Assembly (NCBI GenBank): GCA_900114805.1
Contig: FOZN01000001.1
Location: 248,001-312,000 of the forward strand
Length of the DNA stretch: 64,000 nt
Reading direction: 5' to 3'
Source: Agrococcus baldri
GTDB lineage: Bacteria; Actinomycetota; Actinomycetes; Actinomycetales; Microbacteriaceae
Shown here one piece after another: positions 1-7,870 of this stretch. A program made the translations under genes and the position numbers. The notes beneath the pieces are model-generated. The model searched no databases. It was not told the origin of the DNA and saw only the letters and a program-made list of their open reading frames with translations. How positions within the stretch are numbered: position 1 is the stretch's first letter; each line of letters starts with the position of its first letter.

Positions 1-18
1 GATGCCGTGAGCGGATGC

Positions 19-48
19 GTCGGGTCGCGCGCCGAGGCGCGTCCCGAC
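19..48. terminator. Hairpin downstream of the acyltransferase gene
   Basis: Six outer pairs (19-24 with 43-48) and five inner pairs (26-30 with 37-41) around a six-base loop form a GC-rich hairpin just after the stop of the minus-strand acyltransferase gene. A second, longer-range pairing is possible between 4-12 and 54-62. No T-run follows, which is usual for terminators in high-GC actinobacteria. The function is inferred from position. Confidence 0.45.
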
Positions 49-56
49 CGCGGCGC

Positions 57-1337
57 TCACGGCGCGAGCAGCCTCGCGCGGCGGCCGCGGATCAGCCAGA
101 TCGCCGCCGTCGTTCCCACAAGGCTCAGCGCCGCCAGCAGCGTGTCGAGCCCGAGCACCATGATGAGGAACGGGCCCGCCGCGAACAGCAGCACCGCCGC
201 GACGGTCACGAGCATGCCGGGATGCACCGGGTCGACCAGGTGCGACGGGCTGCGCTCGTAGCGCACCAGCGCGAGCGAGAGCAGCCACACGACGCCCAGC
301 ACGATGAGGAAGATCGGGATGCGCGTCAGCCACCAGGTGCCGGAGCCGGGGTCGGGCAGCGGCATCGGCAGGAGCAGCTGCACACCGACCAGCAGCATGA
401 TCACCGGCAGGTGCCAGAGGTAGATCGTCATGAGCCGGCTGCCGGCGAACCAGACGATGCCCCGCGCGACCCTCGTGCGCATGAGGGCGCTGAGCGGCCG
501 GTGCAGCAGCGTCAGCGCCGCCGCCTGCGCGAGGCCCAGCACGAGCATCGGCATCGTCGGCGGGTACTGGTTCGAGAGCATGCTCCACGAGTAGCCCGCG
601 AGCGGCACGACCGTGACCAGCGCGCCGAAGCCGAGCGCGATGATGAGGCCGAGCGTCCACGCCGAGCGCGACCGGAACCATCCGTCGTGCATCCAGAAGC
701 CCAGCTGCTGCACCGCCACCCAGATGAGGACGACGTTGGGCAGGCCGAGCAGCTCGATGCCCGAGAGCTGCCGCACCGCATCGACGGCCGCGGCGGCGAC
801 CGCGAGCACCGCGAGGGTCGCGACCGGCGCGCGCCGGTGCAGCCCGATCATCACGGGTGCGAGCGCCTGCGCCAGCACGTAGGCGGCGAGGAACCACAGC
901 GGCGAGCCGATGCCGATCGCGACCGTGTCGACGAGCGCCGCGTCGACGCCGAGCGCCCAAGCCGCGAGCAGCGCGACCGCCAGGAAGATGAACAGCGGCA
1001 GCGAGGGTCGGGCGAGCCGCGCGAGCCGGGTGCGCACGAAGGCGCTCGCGTCGACGGGCGCGCCCGCCGGCGTGCGCCGCTCGAGGCTCTGCCAGCCCGC
1101 CAGTGCCGCGAAGCCGCCGACCACGAAGAACAGCGGCATGATGTCGCCGACCCAGGTGGCGCCGGCGAACCACGGCTGCGCCTCGACCGTGCGCTCGATG
1201 ACCAGCGCGCCGTCGGCGGCGCGGCCGACGCCCACGAACAGCAGGTGGATGACGACCACGAGCAGCACCGCCGCGACGCGCGCGAGGTCGAGCGTGAGGT
1301 CGCGGGAGGCGAGCTTCTGCTCGGCGTCGGTGGTCAT
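57..1337 (-). CDS. Membrane acyltransferase, acyltransferase_3 family
   Basis: Predicted integral-membrane acyltransferase of 426 residues, the normal length for the single-domain OafA/NodX-like family. Members transfer acyl groups to sugars or other cell-envelope molecules on the membrane. The first hydrophobic segment (about residues 14-36) carries Arg20 and His31, matching the R-H pair usually found in the first helix of this family. Roughly ten hydrophobic segments follow, ending in a basic, arginine-rich tail. The acceptor molecule cannot be told from sequence. The gene stands alone, with a hairpin after its stop and only about 60 bases separating it from the toxin-antitoxin pair. The ATG start is followed by a short polar N-terminus, as expected. 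Confidence 0.8.
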   Translation of the reverse strand: MTTDAEQKLASRDLTLDLARVAAVLLVVVIHLLFVGVGRAADGALVIERTVEAQPWFAGATWVGDIMPLFFVVGGFAALAGWQSLERRTPAGAPVDASAFVRTRLARLARPSLPLFIFLAVALLAAWALGVDAALVDTVAIGIGSPLWFLAAYVLAQALAPVMIGLHRRAPVATLAVLAVAAAAVDAVRQLSGIELLGLPNVVLIWVAVQQLGFWMHDGWFRSRSAWTLGLIIALGFGALVTVVPLAGYSWSMLSNQYPPTMPMLVLGLAQAAALTLLHRPLSALMRTRVARGIVWFAGSRLMTIYLWHLPVIMLLVGVQLLLPMPLPDPGSGTWWLTRIPIFLIVLGVVWLLSLALVRYERSPSHLVDPVHPGMLVTVAAVLLFAAGPFLIMVLGLDTLLAALSLVGTTAAIWLIRGRRARLLAP

Positions 1338-1400
1338 GGCGAAAAGATAGCGCCGGGCGGGCTCGCCGCACCTCGACGCGGCCGCAAGGCATGGCGGCGG

Positions 1401-1739
1401 TCAGGTGGTGTTGAGCGACTGGATGTATCTGCTGATCGTCGGCAGATCGACGACGATCGTGTCCCAGACCGCGCCGTAATCCGTCCCTTCATAGTGATGC
1501 GCCAGGCGGTCCCTCATCCGCTTGATCAGCGACCAAGGAACTTCGGGATGCCGGTCCGTCGTGTCTGGACTCAGCCGAGCGACATTCTCGCCGATCTTGA
1601 TGATCAGTGACTCGGCCGCCAGGCCCGGCACATTGTCGGGGTCACCGAGGTACCACTCCTCGCCGCGCGCCACGAGATTCGAGCCGACAGCGCACAACCG
1701 CACGATCTCGCGCAGGGCTGCGGTATCCCGTTGCTTCAT
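1401..1739 (-). CDS. HepT-like HEPN toxin (DUF86)
   Basis: Small HEPN-domain protein of 112 residues, the usual length for HepT/DUF86 toxins. The catalytic RX4HXY motif is intact: Arg76, His81 and Tyr83 in RDRLAHHY. Known HepT proteins are RNases, and their toxicity is blocked by AMPylation of the HXY tyrosine by the partner MntA. The start codon overlaps the stop of the upstream MNT gene by four bases (ATGA, 1736-1739), so the two are translationally coupled with the antitoxin first. Toxin activity is inferred from family and context; nothing here looks inactivated. Confidence 0.82.
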   Translation of the reverse strand: MKQRDTAALREIVRLCAVGSNLVARGEEWYLGDPDNVPGLAAESLIIKIGENVARLSPDTTDRHPEVPWSLIKRMRDRLAHHYEGTDYGAVWDTIVVDLPTISRYIQSLNTT

Positions 1740-2179
1740 ACCGCGACAGCCGTTTCCAGGATCTCGTGCTGGGCAGGCAGACCGCCGTCAGTCACCACGT
1801 CGACCTCGACATCGAGCAATGCGCTCGCCGCAGCGGCGAACGCCGAGACGGTGAGTAGCCCGGTGCCGGGCGAGCGCGTGACCAGGATGTCCAGATCGCT
1901 CTTCGGACCGTCGGCGAGGCGAGCTGCGGAACCGAATACGCGCACGTTGCTCAGGCCGTACTGGGCGGCGAGTTGCAGGAGTTCGGCTCGGCGCGCGGCG
2001 AGCGCATCGTGCGGCAGCGGCCGCGCGGCCGCCTGCAGGCGCCCCAGCATCTCGGCCGAGGCCTTGCGACGCCCCGACTCGTAGGCAGCGACATTCGGCT
2101 GCGCAATCCCGGACCGTCGTGCGAGCTCAGTCTGACTCAGTCCCGCAGCCTCGCGAAGTTCCCGAATCGGATTCACCAT
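1736..2179 (-). CDS. XRE-HTH/MNT nucleotidyltransferase fusion (MntA-like antitoxin)
   Basis: 147-residue protein with two parts. Residues 4-50 form an XRE-type helix-turn-helix (GLSQTELARRSGIAQPNVAAY), and residues 65-145 form a minimal nucleotidyltransferase. The nucleotidyltransferase motif GSX10DXD is exact: Gly83-Ser84, then Asp95 and Asp97, with a further acidic pair near 125-127. MntA antitoxins use such a domain to AMPylate the HEPN toxin. The fused HTH suggests the antitoxin also controls its own operon, and a perfect ATATC-N4-GATAT inverted repeat sits 10 bases upstream of the start (2189-2202). It is coupled by ATGA overlap to the HepT-like gene. Confidence 0.85.
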   Translation of the reverse strand: MVNPIRELREAAGLSQTELARRSGIAQPNVAAYESGRRKASAEMLGRLQAAARPLPHDALAARRAELLQLAAQYGLSNVRVFGSAARLADGPKSDLDILVTRSPGTGLLTVSAFAAAASALLDVEVDVVTDGGLPAQHEILETAVAV

Positions 2180-2188
2180 AGGCCGATG

Positions 2189-2202
2189 ATATCGCGTGAT
2201 AT
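2189..2202. promoter_or_regulatory. Putative autoregulatory operator of the HEPN/MNT operon
   Basis: Perfect inverted repeat ATATC-GCGT-GATAT in an otherwise GC-rich region, 10 bases before the antitoxin start. It probably overlaps the -10 region of a leaderless promoter. The HTH fused to the antitoxin is the obvious candidate binder. This is inferred from symmetry and position only. Confidence 0.5.
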
Positions 2203-2221
2203 GGCTTTCGTGCCGATCGCT

Positions 2222-2854
2222 TCAAGCGTCGAGGCCGTCGAGGTAGTCCTGCACCCGGCGGCGGACGCGGTCGCGGATGCGCCGCACCTCGTCGGTGCCG
2301 CGGCCGGCCGGATCGTCGAAGTCCCACTGCTCGATGCGCTGCCCCGGCGCGAGGTCGAACGGGTGCTCGATGAGCATCGTGACGATCACGTCGGCGGAAC
2401 GGGCGACGTCATCGGTGATCGGCTTCGGGTACGCCTCGCCGAGCGGCACGCCATCCTCCTCCATCACGTCGACGACCGTGCGCAGCACCACGTCGGCGGG
2501 GCTGATCGCGCCCGAGAGCGCCTCGACGCGGCCCTCGCCGAGCGCGTTCAGGTAGGCGGCGGCCATCTGCGAGATGCCGTCGTTGCGGATCGACTCGATC
2601 ATGATGCGCAGCGGACCGCCCTCGCCGCGGCGGTCGCCGCCCTCGAGCGCCCGCAGGCGATCGGCGGCGAACTTGAGCGCGAGCGGCGGAAGGTGATGAC
2701 GGATGCGCGCCCCGCGCACGAGCGTCGCATGCGACTCGAAGACGATGCGCTCGACCAGCTGCGCATCGAGTGCAGGATGGAGCTCTGCGAGGTGCTGCGC
2801 GCCCCGCCGCAGGGTCTGCTCCGGAGAATCGAGTCCGTCGGCTGTCTCGGTCAT
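2222..2854 (-). CDS. ArsC/low-molecular-weight phosphatase-like protein lacking catalytic residues
   Basis: 210-residue protein. Residues about 15-70 match the three-helix dimerization module found at the N-terminus of actinobacterial arsenate reductases, and about 80-205 match the low-molecular-weight phosphatase/ArsC fold. The catalytic P-loop of the family, CX5R followed by SQMA, is here SIRNDGISQMA: the nucleophilic Cys is Ser88 and the Arg is Ile94. The second conserved cysteine region (MGCGD in relatives) reads TMLIEHP, and the whole protein has no cysteine. The late WD..DPAG segment with the acidic residues is kept. It is therefore probably a non-catalytic relative, perhaps a binding or regulatory protein. 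The chosen ATG (2854) follows a GAGGGAG ribosome binding site. No arsenic genes are nearby. Confidence 0.75.
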   Translation of the reverse strand: MTETADGLDSPEQTLRRGAQHLAELHPALDAQLVERIVFESHATLVRGARIRHHLPPLALKFAADRLRALEGGDRRGEGGPLRIMIESIRNDGISQMAAAYLNALGEGRVEALSGAISPADVVLRTVVDVMEEDGVPLGEAYPKPITDDVARSADVIVTMLIEHPFDLAPGQRIEQWDFDDPAGRGTDEVRRIRDRVRRRVQDYLDGLDA

Positions 2855-2975
2855 GTCGGCTCCCTCGGTCGACGTGGCGAGATCAGGGTAGGCCCGTGGT
2901 GACCGCCTGCCAAGGGCCGTGCGACCCAGGATGGCGGGCAGACGCATCCGCCCCCGCATCTTCATGCGACGCTCG

Positions 2976-3050
2976 TCACGGCGCTGGCCGTCACAGCACT
3001 GCCTGTCACAGCTCTGCCTGTCACGGCTCTGCCTGTCACAGCTCTGGCGC
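2976..3050. repeat. 15-bp minisatellite (five units) at the ramB stop
   Basis: Five head-to-tail units of 15 bases starting at 2976, 2991, 3006, 3021 and 3036, with core TCACAGCTCTGCCTG and a few substitutions. The last unit contains the TGA stop of ramB. The others lie downstream, each repeating a TGA in the same frame. No gene uses the segment. Confidence 0.85.
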
Positions 3051-4469
3051 GTGGCGCTCGAGGAACTCGTAGAGCTCCGCGTCGTCCACGCCCGGGTAGG
3101 TGCCGCGCGGCAGCGGCGCGAGCGTGTGCTGGTGCATGCGCGCCGAGGCCCACGACTTGTGGCGCCAGCGGCCCGCGAGCGCGTCGTCGGGGCGGGCGCA
3201 GCAGCGCTCGTCGGGGCAGGTGGAGACCTGCCGGAAGGCGGTCTGCGATCCGCGGAAGAACTTCGCGTCGTCGAAGGGCACGCCGAACGAGATCGAGAAC
3301 TCGCCGTCGTGGCCCGCGCCGATCTGCGTCGAGCACCAGTAGGTGCCGGCGGGCGTGTCGGTGTACTGGTAGAACTCCGTCGTGCGGCTCGTGCGCTCGA
3401 AGGCGCTGCGAGCGGCGAACTTGCGGCACACCAGCTGCCCCTCGGCGTGACCGGAGGCATCGACCGGCACCGGGATGCCGTCGTTCTCGTACACGCGCGA
3501 GAGGGCGCCGTCCTCCTGCACGCGCAGGAAGTGCACGCGCAGGTCGAGGTGGGTGGTCGCGAGGTTCGTGAAGCGCATCGCCGCGGTCTCGTGCGTGACC
3601 CCGAACGCGTCGCGGAAGTCCTCGACGGCGAGGTTGCGCTCCTTCTTCGCGCGCTTGAGGTAGTCGACCGCCCGCGAGCGCGGCATGAGCGTCGCGGCGG
3701 CGAAGTAGTTGATCTCGAGCCGCTGTTGCAGGAACTCGGCGTAGCCGCGCGGCTCGTGGTGCCCGAGCAGCCGGTGCGCGATCGCCTGCAGCGCCATCGA
3801 GCGCAGGCCGTGCCCGCCGGGGATCGACGCCGGCGGCAGGTAGATGCGGCCGGTCTCGAGGTCGGTGACCGAGCGCGTCGAGTGCGGCAGGTCGGTGACG
3901 TAGACGAGCTCGAAGCCCAGCCGCGCCGCGATCTCGCTCACGGTGCGGTGGGTGAGGCTGCCGCCGTCGTAGCCGACCGCTCGCAGCTGCTCCTCGGCGA
4001 GCTCGTCGATCTCGGGCAGCGCGTTGCTCTGCTGGCGCATGCGGTGGCGGATGGCGGTGGCGTCGCGGCGCGCCTGCTCGGGCGTGGCGATCGCCTCGCG
4101 GGCGCGGCGGTCGAGCTCGCGGTGCAGGCCGACGAGCGCGCGCAGGTGGTCGTCGCTCATCGAGCGGGTCGGTCGCACCGCAGGAAGCCCCAGTCGCTTG
4201 TAGCTGGCGCCCTCCTGCAGCCGCTGCAGGTCGAGCTCCATGCGGCTGCGCTCGCTGGGGGGCTCGGGGTCGAGCAGCTGCGCACTCGTGACGCCCAGCA
4301 CCTCGGCGATCGCCTGCAGGTGGCTGAGCTTCGGCTCGCGGTGCCCGTTCTCGATCAGGCTCAGCTGACTGCCCGCCAGCCCGATGCGCTCCCCCAGCCC
4401 GTCGAGCGTGAGCTCGGCACTGGTACGGAAATGACGGATGCGGTGCCCCAGGACTGCTGCGTCGACCAT
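3036..4469 (-). CDS. ramB: RamB-type XRE/IrrE-domain regulator of acetate or short-chain acid metabolism
   Basis: 477-residue regulator, close to the length of corynebacterial RamB. Residues about 8-62 are an XRE helix-turn-helix ([22 protein letters not shown]). The middle (about 150-290) resembles the ImmA/IrrE domain, although the zinc-protease HEXXH is replaced by AHRLLGHH. The C-terminal third is the cysteine-containing DUF2083 region typical of this family. RamB in Corynebacterium controls acetate and glyoxylate-shunt genes. Here it is divergent from pckG, suggesting control of gluconeogenesis. I chose ATG 4469 because family members begin just before the HTH; a longer frame upstream adds unrelated residues. 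Its stop lies in a 15-bp minisatellite. Confidence 0.8.
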   Translation of the reverse strand: MVDAAVLGHRIRHFRTSAELTLDGLGERIGLAGSQLSLIENGHREPKLSHLQAIAEVLGVTSAQLLDPEPPSERSRMELDLQRLQEGASYKRLGLPAVRPTRSMSDDHLRALVGLHRELDRRAREAIATPEQARRDATAIRHRMRQQSNALPEIDELAEEQLRAVGYDGGSLTHRTVSEIAARLGFELVYVTDLPHSTRSVTDLETGRIYLPPASIPGGHGLRSMALQAIAHRLLGHHEPRGYAEFLQQRLEINYFAAATLMPRSRAVDYLKRAKKERNLAVEDFRDAFGVTHETAAMRFTNLATTHLDLRVHFLRVQEDGALSRVYENDGIPVPVDASGHAEGQLVCRKFAARSAFERTSRTTEFYQYTDTPAGTYWCSTQIGAGHDGEFSISFGVPFDDAKFFRGSQTAFRQVSTCPDERCCARPDDALAGRWRHKSWASARMHQHTLAPLPRGTYPGVDDAELYEFLERHAPEL

Positions 4470-4481
4470 GCGCCCAGTGTA

Positions 4482-4565
4482 CGAAACTTTCAGCGAATCT
4501 TCGCCATGTTCGTCGCGAACGACGTCATACAAGGCGCGTTCCGCCCTTGGGGCATCCAAGTTTCG
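4482..4565. promoter_or_regulatory. Putative RamB-like boxes between ramB and pckG
   Basis: The 8-mer CGAAACTT occurs at 4482-4489 and, inverted, as AAGTTTCG at 4558-4565. Both fall in the AT-richer divergent region between ramB (start 4469) and pckG (start 4640). The first copy continues to a second CGAA at 4494-4497. Corynebacterial RamB recognises A/T-rich sites around AAACTTTGCAAA, so the core is similar. Binding is inferred. Confidence 0.45.
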
Positions 4566-4639
4566 TGGAAGTGAAGGATGGGTGGATTCTTCTCAGGGAT
4601 CGGCGACACCTGGCGGTGCTCGCGGGCAAGACTCGAGAC

Positions 4640-6517
4640 ATGACGCTCCTCCCTCCCGCGCCGACCCGCTCATCCGCCAAGCCCGTCAAGCCGGCTCTGG
4701 TCAACGCCCCCGAGGGCGCCGACCCGGGTGTGGTCTCGTGGGTGGCGTCGATCGCCGAGCTCACCGAGCCGGCCGACATCGTCTGGGCCGACGGGAGCGC
4801 CGAGGAGTACCAGCGGCTGGTCGACATCATGCTCGAGGCCGGCACCATCGTGCCCGTGCCCGCGCGGCCGAACAGCTACCTCGCGCGCTCGAACCCCGAC
4901 GACGTCGCCCGCATGGAGAGCCGCACCTTCATCTGCGCCGAGGATTCCGACGACGCCGGCCCCACGAACAACTGGCGCGACCCCGAGTCGATGCGCCAGG
5001 TGCTCGGCGGGCTCTTCGACGGTGCGATGCGCGGTCGCACGATGTACGTGATCCCCTTCTCGATGGGCCCGGTCGGCGGCCCCATCTCGAAGCTCGGCAT
5101 CGAGATCACCGACTCCCCCTACGTCGTCGCCTCCATGCACGCGATGACGCGCGTCGGCACGGCTGCGCTCAAGGCGATGCACGGCACGAGGGACTGGGTG
5201 CCCGCGGTGCACTCGATCGGCGCTCCGCTCGCCGAGGGCGAGCAGGACGTGCCCTGGCCGTTCAACAGCACCCGCTACATCTCCCACTTCCCCGAGACGC
5301 GCGAGATCTGGTCGTTCGGCTCCGCCTACGGCGGCAACGCCCTGCTGGCGAAGAAGTGCTTCGCCCTGCGCATCGCCTCGGTGCAGGCGCGCGATGAGGG
5401 CTGGCTCGCCGAGCACATGCTGCTGCTGCGCATGCGCCACGAGGACGGCCGCGTCATGCACCTCGCCGGCGCCTTCCCCTCCGCCTGCGGTAAGACGAAC
5501 CTCGCGATGCTGCAGCCGACCATCCCCGGCTGGAAGGTCGAGACGCTCGGCGACGACATCGTCTGGATGCGCCCCGGCGAGGATGGCCGCCTCTGGGCCA
5601 TCAACCCCGAGAACGGCTTCTTCGGCGTCGCCCCCGGCACGAGCGAGAAGACGAACGCCACCGCCATGGCGATGATGTCGCACGACACGATGTTCACGAA
5701 CGTCGCACTGACCGCTGACGGCGACGTCTGGTGGGAGGGCATGACGAAGGAGGCCCCCGAGGGCCTCACCGACTGGCAGGGCCGCCCCTACGACCCGGCC
5801 AACGGCCCCGCCGCCCACCCGAACGCGCGCTTCACGGTGCGCGCCGAGCAGGCGCCCTCCATCGCCCCCGACTGGGAGGAGGCCGTGCCGCTCGACGCGA
5901 TCATCTTCGGCGGCCGCCGCCCCACGCAGGTGCCGCTGGTGATGCAGGCGCGCGACTGGGAGCACGGCGTCTACATCGGCTCCACGGTCTCGAGCCAGCA
6001 GACGGCCGCCGCTGAGGGCACGGTCGGCGACATCCGCCGCGATCCCTTCGCGATGCTGCCCTTCTGCGGCTACAACATGGGCGACTACTTCTCGCACTGG
6101 ATCGACATGGGCCACCGCCTCGGCCGCCACGCGCCGAAGATCTTCTCGGTGAACTGGTTCCGCCGCGACGAGGACGGCGGATTCATGTGGCCTGGCTTCG
6201 GTGAGAACGCCCGGGTGCTCGAGTGGATCGCGGGCCGCGTCGCAGGCACCGCGGAGGGCGTCGACACGGCGATCGGCGTCATGCCGGCCACCGGCGCGCT
6301 GAATCTCGAGGGCCTCGAGCTCGACCAGGAGACGCTCGACGAGCTCTTCGAGGTGCGCCCGAAGGCGTGGCTGTCGGAGCTCGTCGACGTCGAGGCCTTC
6401 TTCGGCCAGTTCGGGCACTCGCTGCCCACCGGCCTCGTGCGCCAGCTCAACCACGTGCGGTGGCGCCTCGAGCACATGCAGCAGACGCAGCTGGCGGCGG
6501 AGCGCGTCCCCGCCTGA
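4640..6517 (+). CDS. pckG: Phosphoenolpyruvate carboxykinase (GTP)
   Basis: 625-residue GTP-dependent PEP carboxykinase (EC 4.1.1.32), which converts oxaloacetate plus GTP to phosphoenolpyruvate and CO2 in gluconeogenesis. Diagnostic features are the family P-loop [13 protein letters not shown] at about residues 278-290, the segment [18 protein letters not shown] near 510 and the [10 protein letters not shown] region near 230. Length and order match the cytosolic GTP enzyme of actinobacteria (about 610 residues). ATG 4640 was chosen because the upstream extension of the same frame crosses the promoter region and the predicted RamB boxes. The divergent ramB gene suggests carbon-source control. 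A long palindrome follows the stop after 35 bases. Confidence 0.95.
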   Translation: MTLLPPAPTRSSAKPVKPALVNAPEGADPGVVSWVASIAELTEPADIVWADGSAEEYQRLVDIMLEAGTIVPVPARPNSYLARSNPDDVARMESRTFICAEDSDDAGPTNNWRDPESMRQVLGGLFDGAMRGRTMYVIPFSMGPVGGPISKLGIEITDSPYVVASMHAMTRVGTAALKAMHGTRDWVPAVHSIGAPLAEGEQDVPWPFNSTRYISHFPETREIWSFGSAYGGNALLAKKCFALRIASVQARDEGWLAEHMLLLRMRHEDGRVMHLAGAFPSACGKTNLAMLQPTIPGWKVETLGDDIVWMRPGEDGRLWAINPENGFFGVAPGTSEKTNATAMAMMSHDTMFTNVALTADGDVWWEGMTKEAPEGLTDWQGRPYDPANGPAAHPNARFTVRAEQAPSIAPDWEEAVPLDAIIFGGRRPTQVPLVMQARDWEHGVYIGSTVSSQQTAAAEGTVGDIRRDPFAMLPFCGYNMGDYFSHWIDMGHRLGRHAPKIFSVNWFRRDEDGGFMWPGFGENARVLEWIAGRVAGTAEGVDTAIGVMPATGALNLEGLELDQETLDELFEVRPKAWLSELVDVEAFFGQFGHSLPTGLVRQLNHVRWRLEHMQQTQLAAERVPA

Positions 6518-6552
6518 GGCTCCTCGCCTCGCTCCTCGCCTCCGCTGGGAGG

Positions 6553-6610
6553 AAATGGGTCACGATCTGCTCGATCATCACGATCGACTCGAGCAGATCG
6601 TGACCCATTT
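6553..6610. repeat. Perfect 22-bp palindrome downstream of pckG
   Basis: Arms 6553-6574 and 6589-6610 are perfect inverse complements of 22 bases separated by 14 bases. The outer part reads AAATGGGTCAC. It lies between the convergent stops of pckG and the DUF559 gene, so it could act as a bidirectional terminator. A related sequence (TCGAGCA-N5-TGACCCATTT) recurs at 7693-7715 on the other side of the DUF559 gene, which points to a repeat family and not a simple terminator. Confidence 0.85.
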
Positions 6611-6622
6611 CGCGCGATGGCG

Positions 6623-7549
6623 TCAGCCGCGGCGCGCCAGCGCGGTCGCGACGCGCTCGACGAGCCGGGCCCCTCGGCGCGGCAGGTCTGCCTTCGTGAT
6701 GCGCACGATGATCCAGCCGGCGGCCTCGAGGCGCGCGTAGCGATCGATGTCCTGCCCCCACCGCTGCTCATCGCGGTGACCGTCGCCCTCGTACTCGATC
6801 GCGATCTTGAGCTCTGGGTAGCCGAGGTCCGGGTGCAGCTCGATGCCGTCCACGACCACGCTCGGGTGCACCACCGGCTCGGGCAGCCCCGCCTCAACGA
6901 TGAGCAGCCGCGTGATCGTCTCGAAGCGCGACTCCGCCCCTGCGCGCGCATCGGCAGCGGCGGCACGCAGCGCGACGACGCCGCTGAGCCCCGCGCAGCG
7001 ACGCAGGAAGTCGTCGAGCTCCGCACGCGTCATGCATGCGGCGCCCGGCTCGCGGGGCAGCCGCAGCTCCGGATAGCGCTTCGCGGGCGTGAGCAGCGCG
7101 TCGACCACCTGCACCAGGTGCTCGTGATGGAGTTCACGTCCGAGCGTCAACGCAGTCGCAGCCGGCGAGAGCACGCGCAGCCCATCGATCTCCAGGGTCG
7201 TGAGGCGGCCAGCCGCGACGACGACCTCGCGCGTGCCCTTGACCCTGCTCCGGTAGGCATCATGCGGTCGCGCGACGTCGAGCGGCTCCTCCGCGGTCCA
7301 CCGCTGAGCGAGCGGCAGCCCCCAGAGCCGCGCTGCGGTACGACCAGCGAAAGCCTGGTGCGGCAGCATGCGAGTGGCGAAAGCGCGGGCGCGTGCGGCG
7401 ACGTCTTCGGCAAGGACCGCACGAACGCCGTGGAACGGGGCCGACAGGTCTCGACCGCGCAGCCGTCCGTGCCCGACGCCGGCCTCCAGTCCATCGCGCA
7501 CGTTGAACGCAGTGCCGAGCGACTCGGGCAGCGGAGAGCGTGATGTCAT
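6623..7549 (-). CDS. DUF559 (Vsr-like) nuclease-fold protein with AbiEi-like N-terminus
   Basis: 308-residue protein of the DUF559 family, which belongs to the PD-(D/E)XK nuclease superfamily related to Vsr mismatch endonuclease. The core HPDLGYPELKIAIEYEG starts at residue 239, with Asp241 and Glu252 as likely metal ligands. The motif GWIIVRITKADL near 280 matches the later beta-strand of the fold. The first 200 residues contain the RTAARLWGLPL segment seen in actinobacterial members with an AbiEi-like winged-helix N-terminus. Cellular function of the family is unknown. Palindromic repeats bracket the gene (6553-6610 and 7693-7715). The start is the ATG after a purine-rich stretch. Confidence 0.75.
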   Translation of the reverse strand: MTSRSPLPESLGTAFNVRDGLEAGVGHGRLRGRDLSAPFHGVRAVLAEDVAARARAFATRMLPHQAFAGRTAARLWGLPLAQRWTAEEPLDVARPHDAYRSRVKGTREVVVAAGRLTTLEIDGLRVLSPAATALTLGRELHHEHLVQVVDALLTPAKRYPELRLPREPGAACMTRAELDDFLRRCAGLSGVVALRAAAADARAGAESRFETITRLLIVEAGLPEPVVHPSVVVDGIELHPDLGYPELKIAIEYEGDGHRDEQRWGQDIDRYARLEAAGWIIVRITKADLPRRGARLVERVATALARRG

Positions 7550-7870
7550 GGCGCGCAGAATGCCGCGCAGCTGTCTGCTCGCGCGCCGGCCGCCCGCTCG
7601 GCTGTGGACAGCCGCCCAACCCGCCCCGCGCATCCGCTTCGCCCCTGCGCGCAGCGGATCGGGGTCACCATCCGCTCGGCCCCGGCCGGGCTTCGAGCAA
7701 CGAGTGACCCATTTTCTCGGCGCAACGGTCGCAGCGGCGCGATGCGCGAGGCGAGGCGCGCGCCCGAGCAAAGACGCGAGGCGAGGGGCTAGCGGGCTCG
7801 GAGGGCACCGTTGGGGCACGAAGCCGCGCCGTTCGCGGCCGCGTCGCCGAGCGTGGGAGACACTGAGAGC
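7550..7870. other. Gene-free stretch with degenerate palindrome copy
   Basis: No convincing gene is present. It holds the probable promoter of the DUF559 gene, the repeat at 7693-7715, a GGGGTCACC at about 7667-7675 that forms an imperfect inverted partner to it, and the upstream region of the PaiB-like gene. GC-rich direct repeats of GCGAGGCGAGG occur around 7745-7790. Confidence 0.5.
7693..7715. repeat. Second copy of the TGACCCATTT repeat
   Basis: TCGAGCA, five variable bases, then TGACCCATTTT: this matches the right arm of the palindrome at 6589-6610 outside the five central bases. It lies upstream of the DUF559 gene, so the gene is bracketed by related sequences. The palindrome here is degraded. 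Confidence 0.6.

Noticed and set aside
15-1610. Long plus-strand open frame opposite the acyltransferase (531 codons, Arg/His/Asp-rich)
   Set aside because: Composition is that of the antisense of a high-GC gene; it has no domain and spans two real genes on the other strand.
2222-2854. Functional arsenate reductase
   Set aside because: The catalytic Cys and Arg are missing and no ars genes are near.
2976-3050. CRISPR or regulatory array at ramB
   Set aside because: Units of 15 bases are contiguous with no spacers; a simple minisatellite.
3036-4469. Active ImmA/IrrE protease in the regulator
   Set aside because: The HEXXH motif is not present; the domain is likely sensory or structural.
6553-6610. 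Simple rho-independent terminator of pckG
   Set aside because: Position fits, but the 22-bp perfect arms, absence of a T-run and second related copy at 7693-7715 point to a repeat family; terminator activity may still occur.
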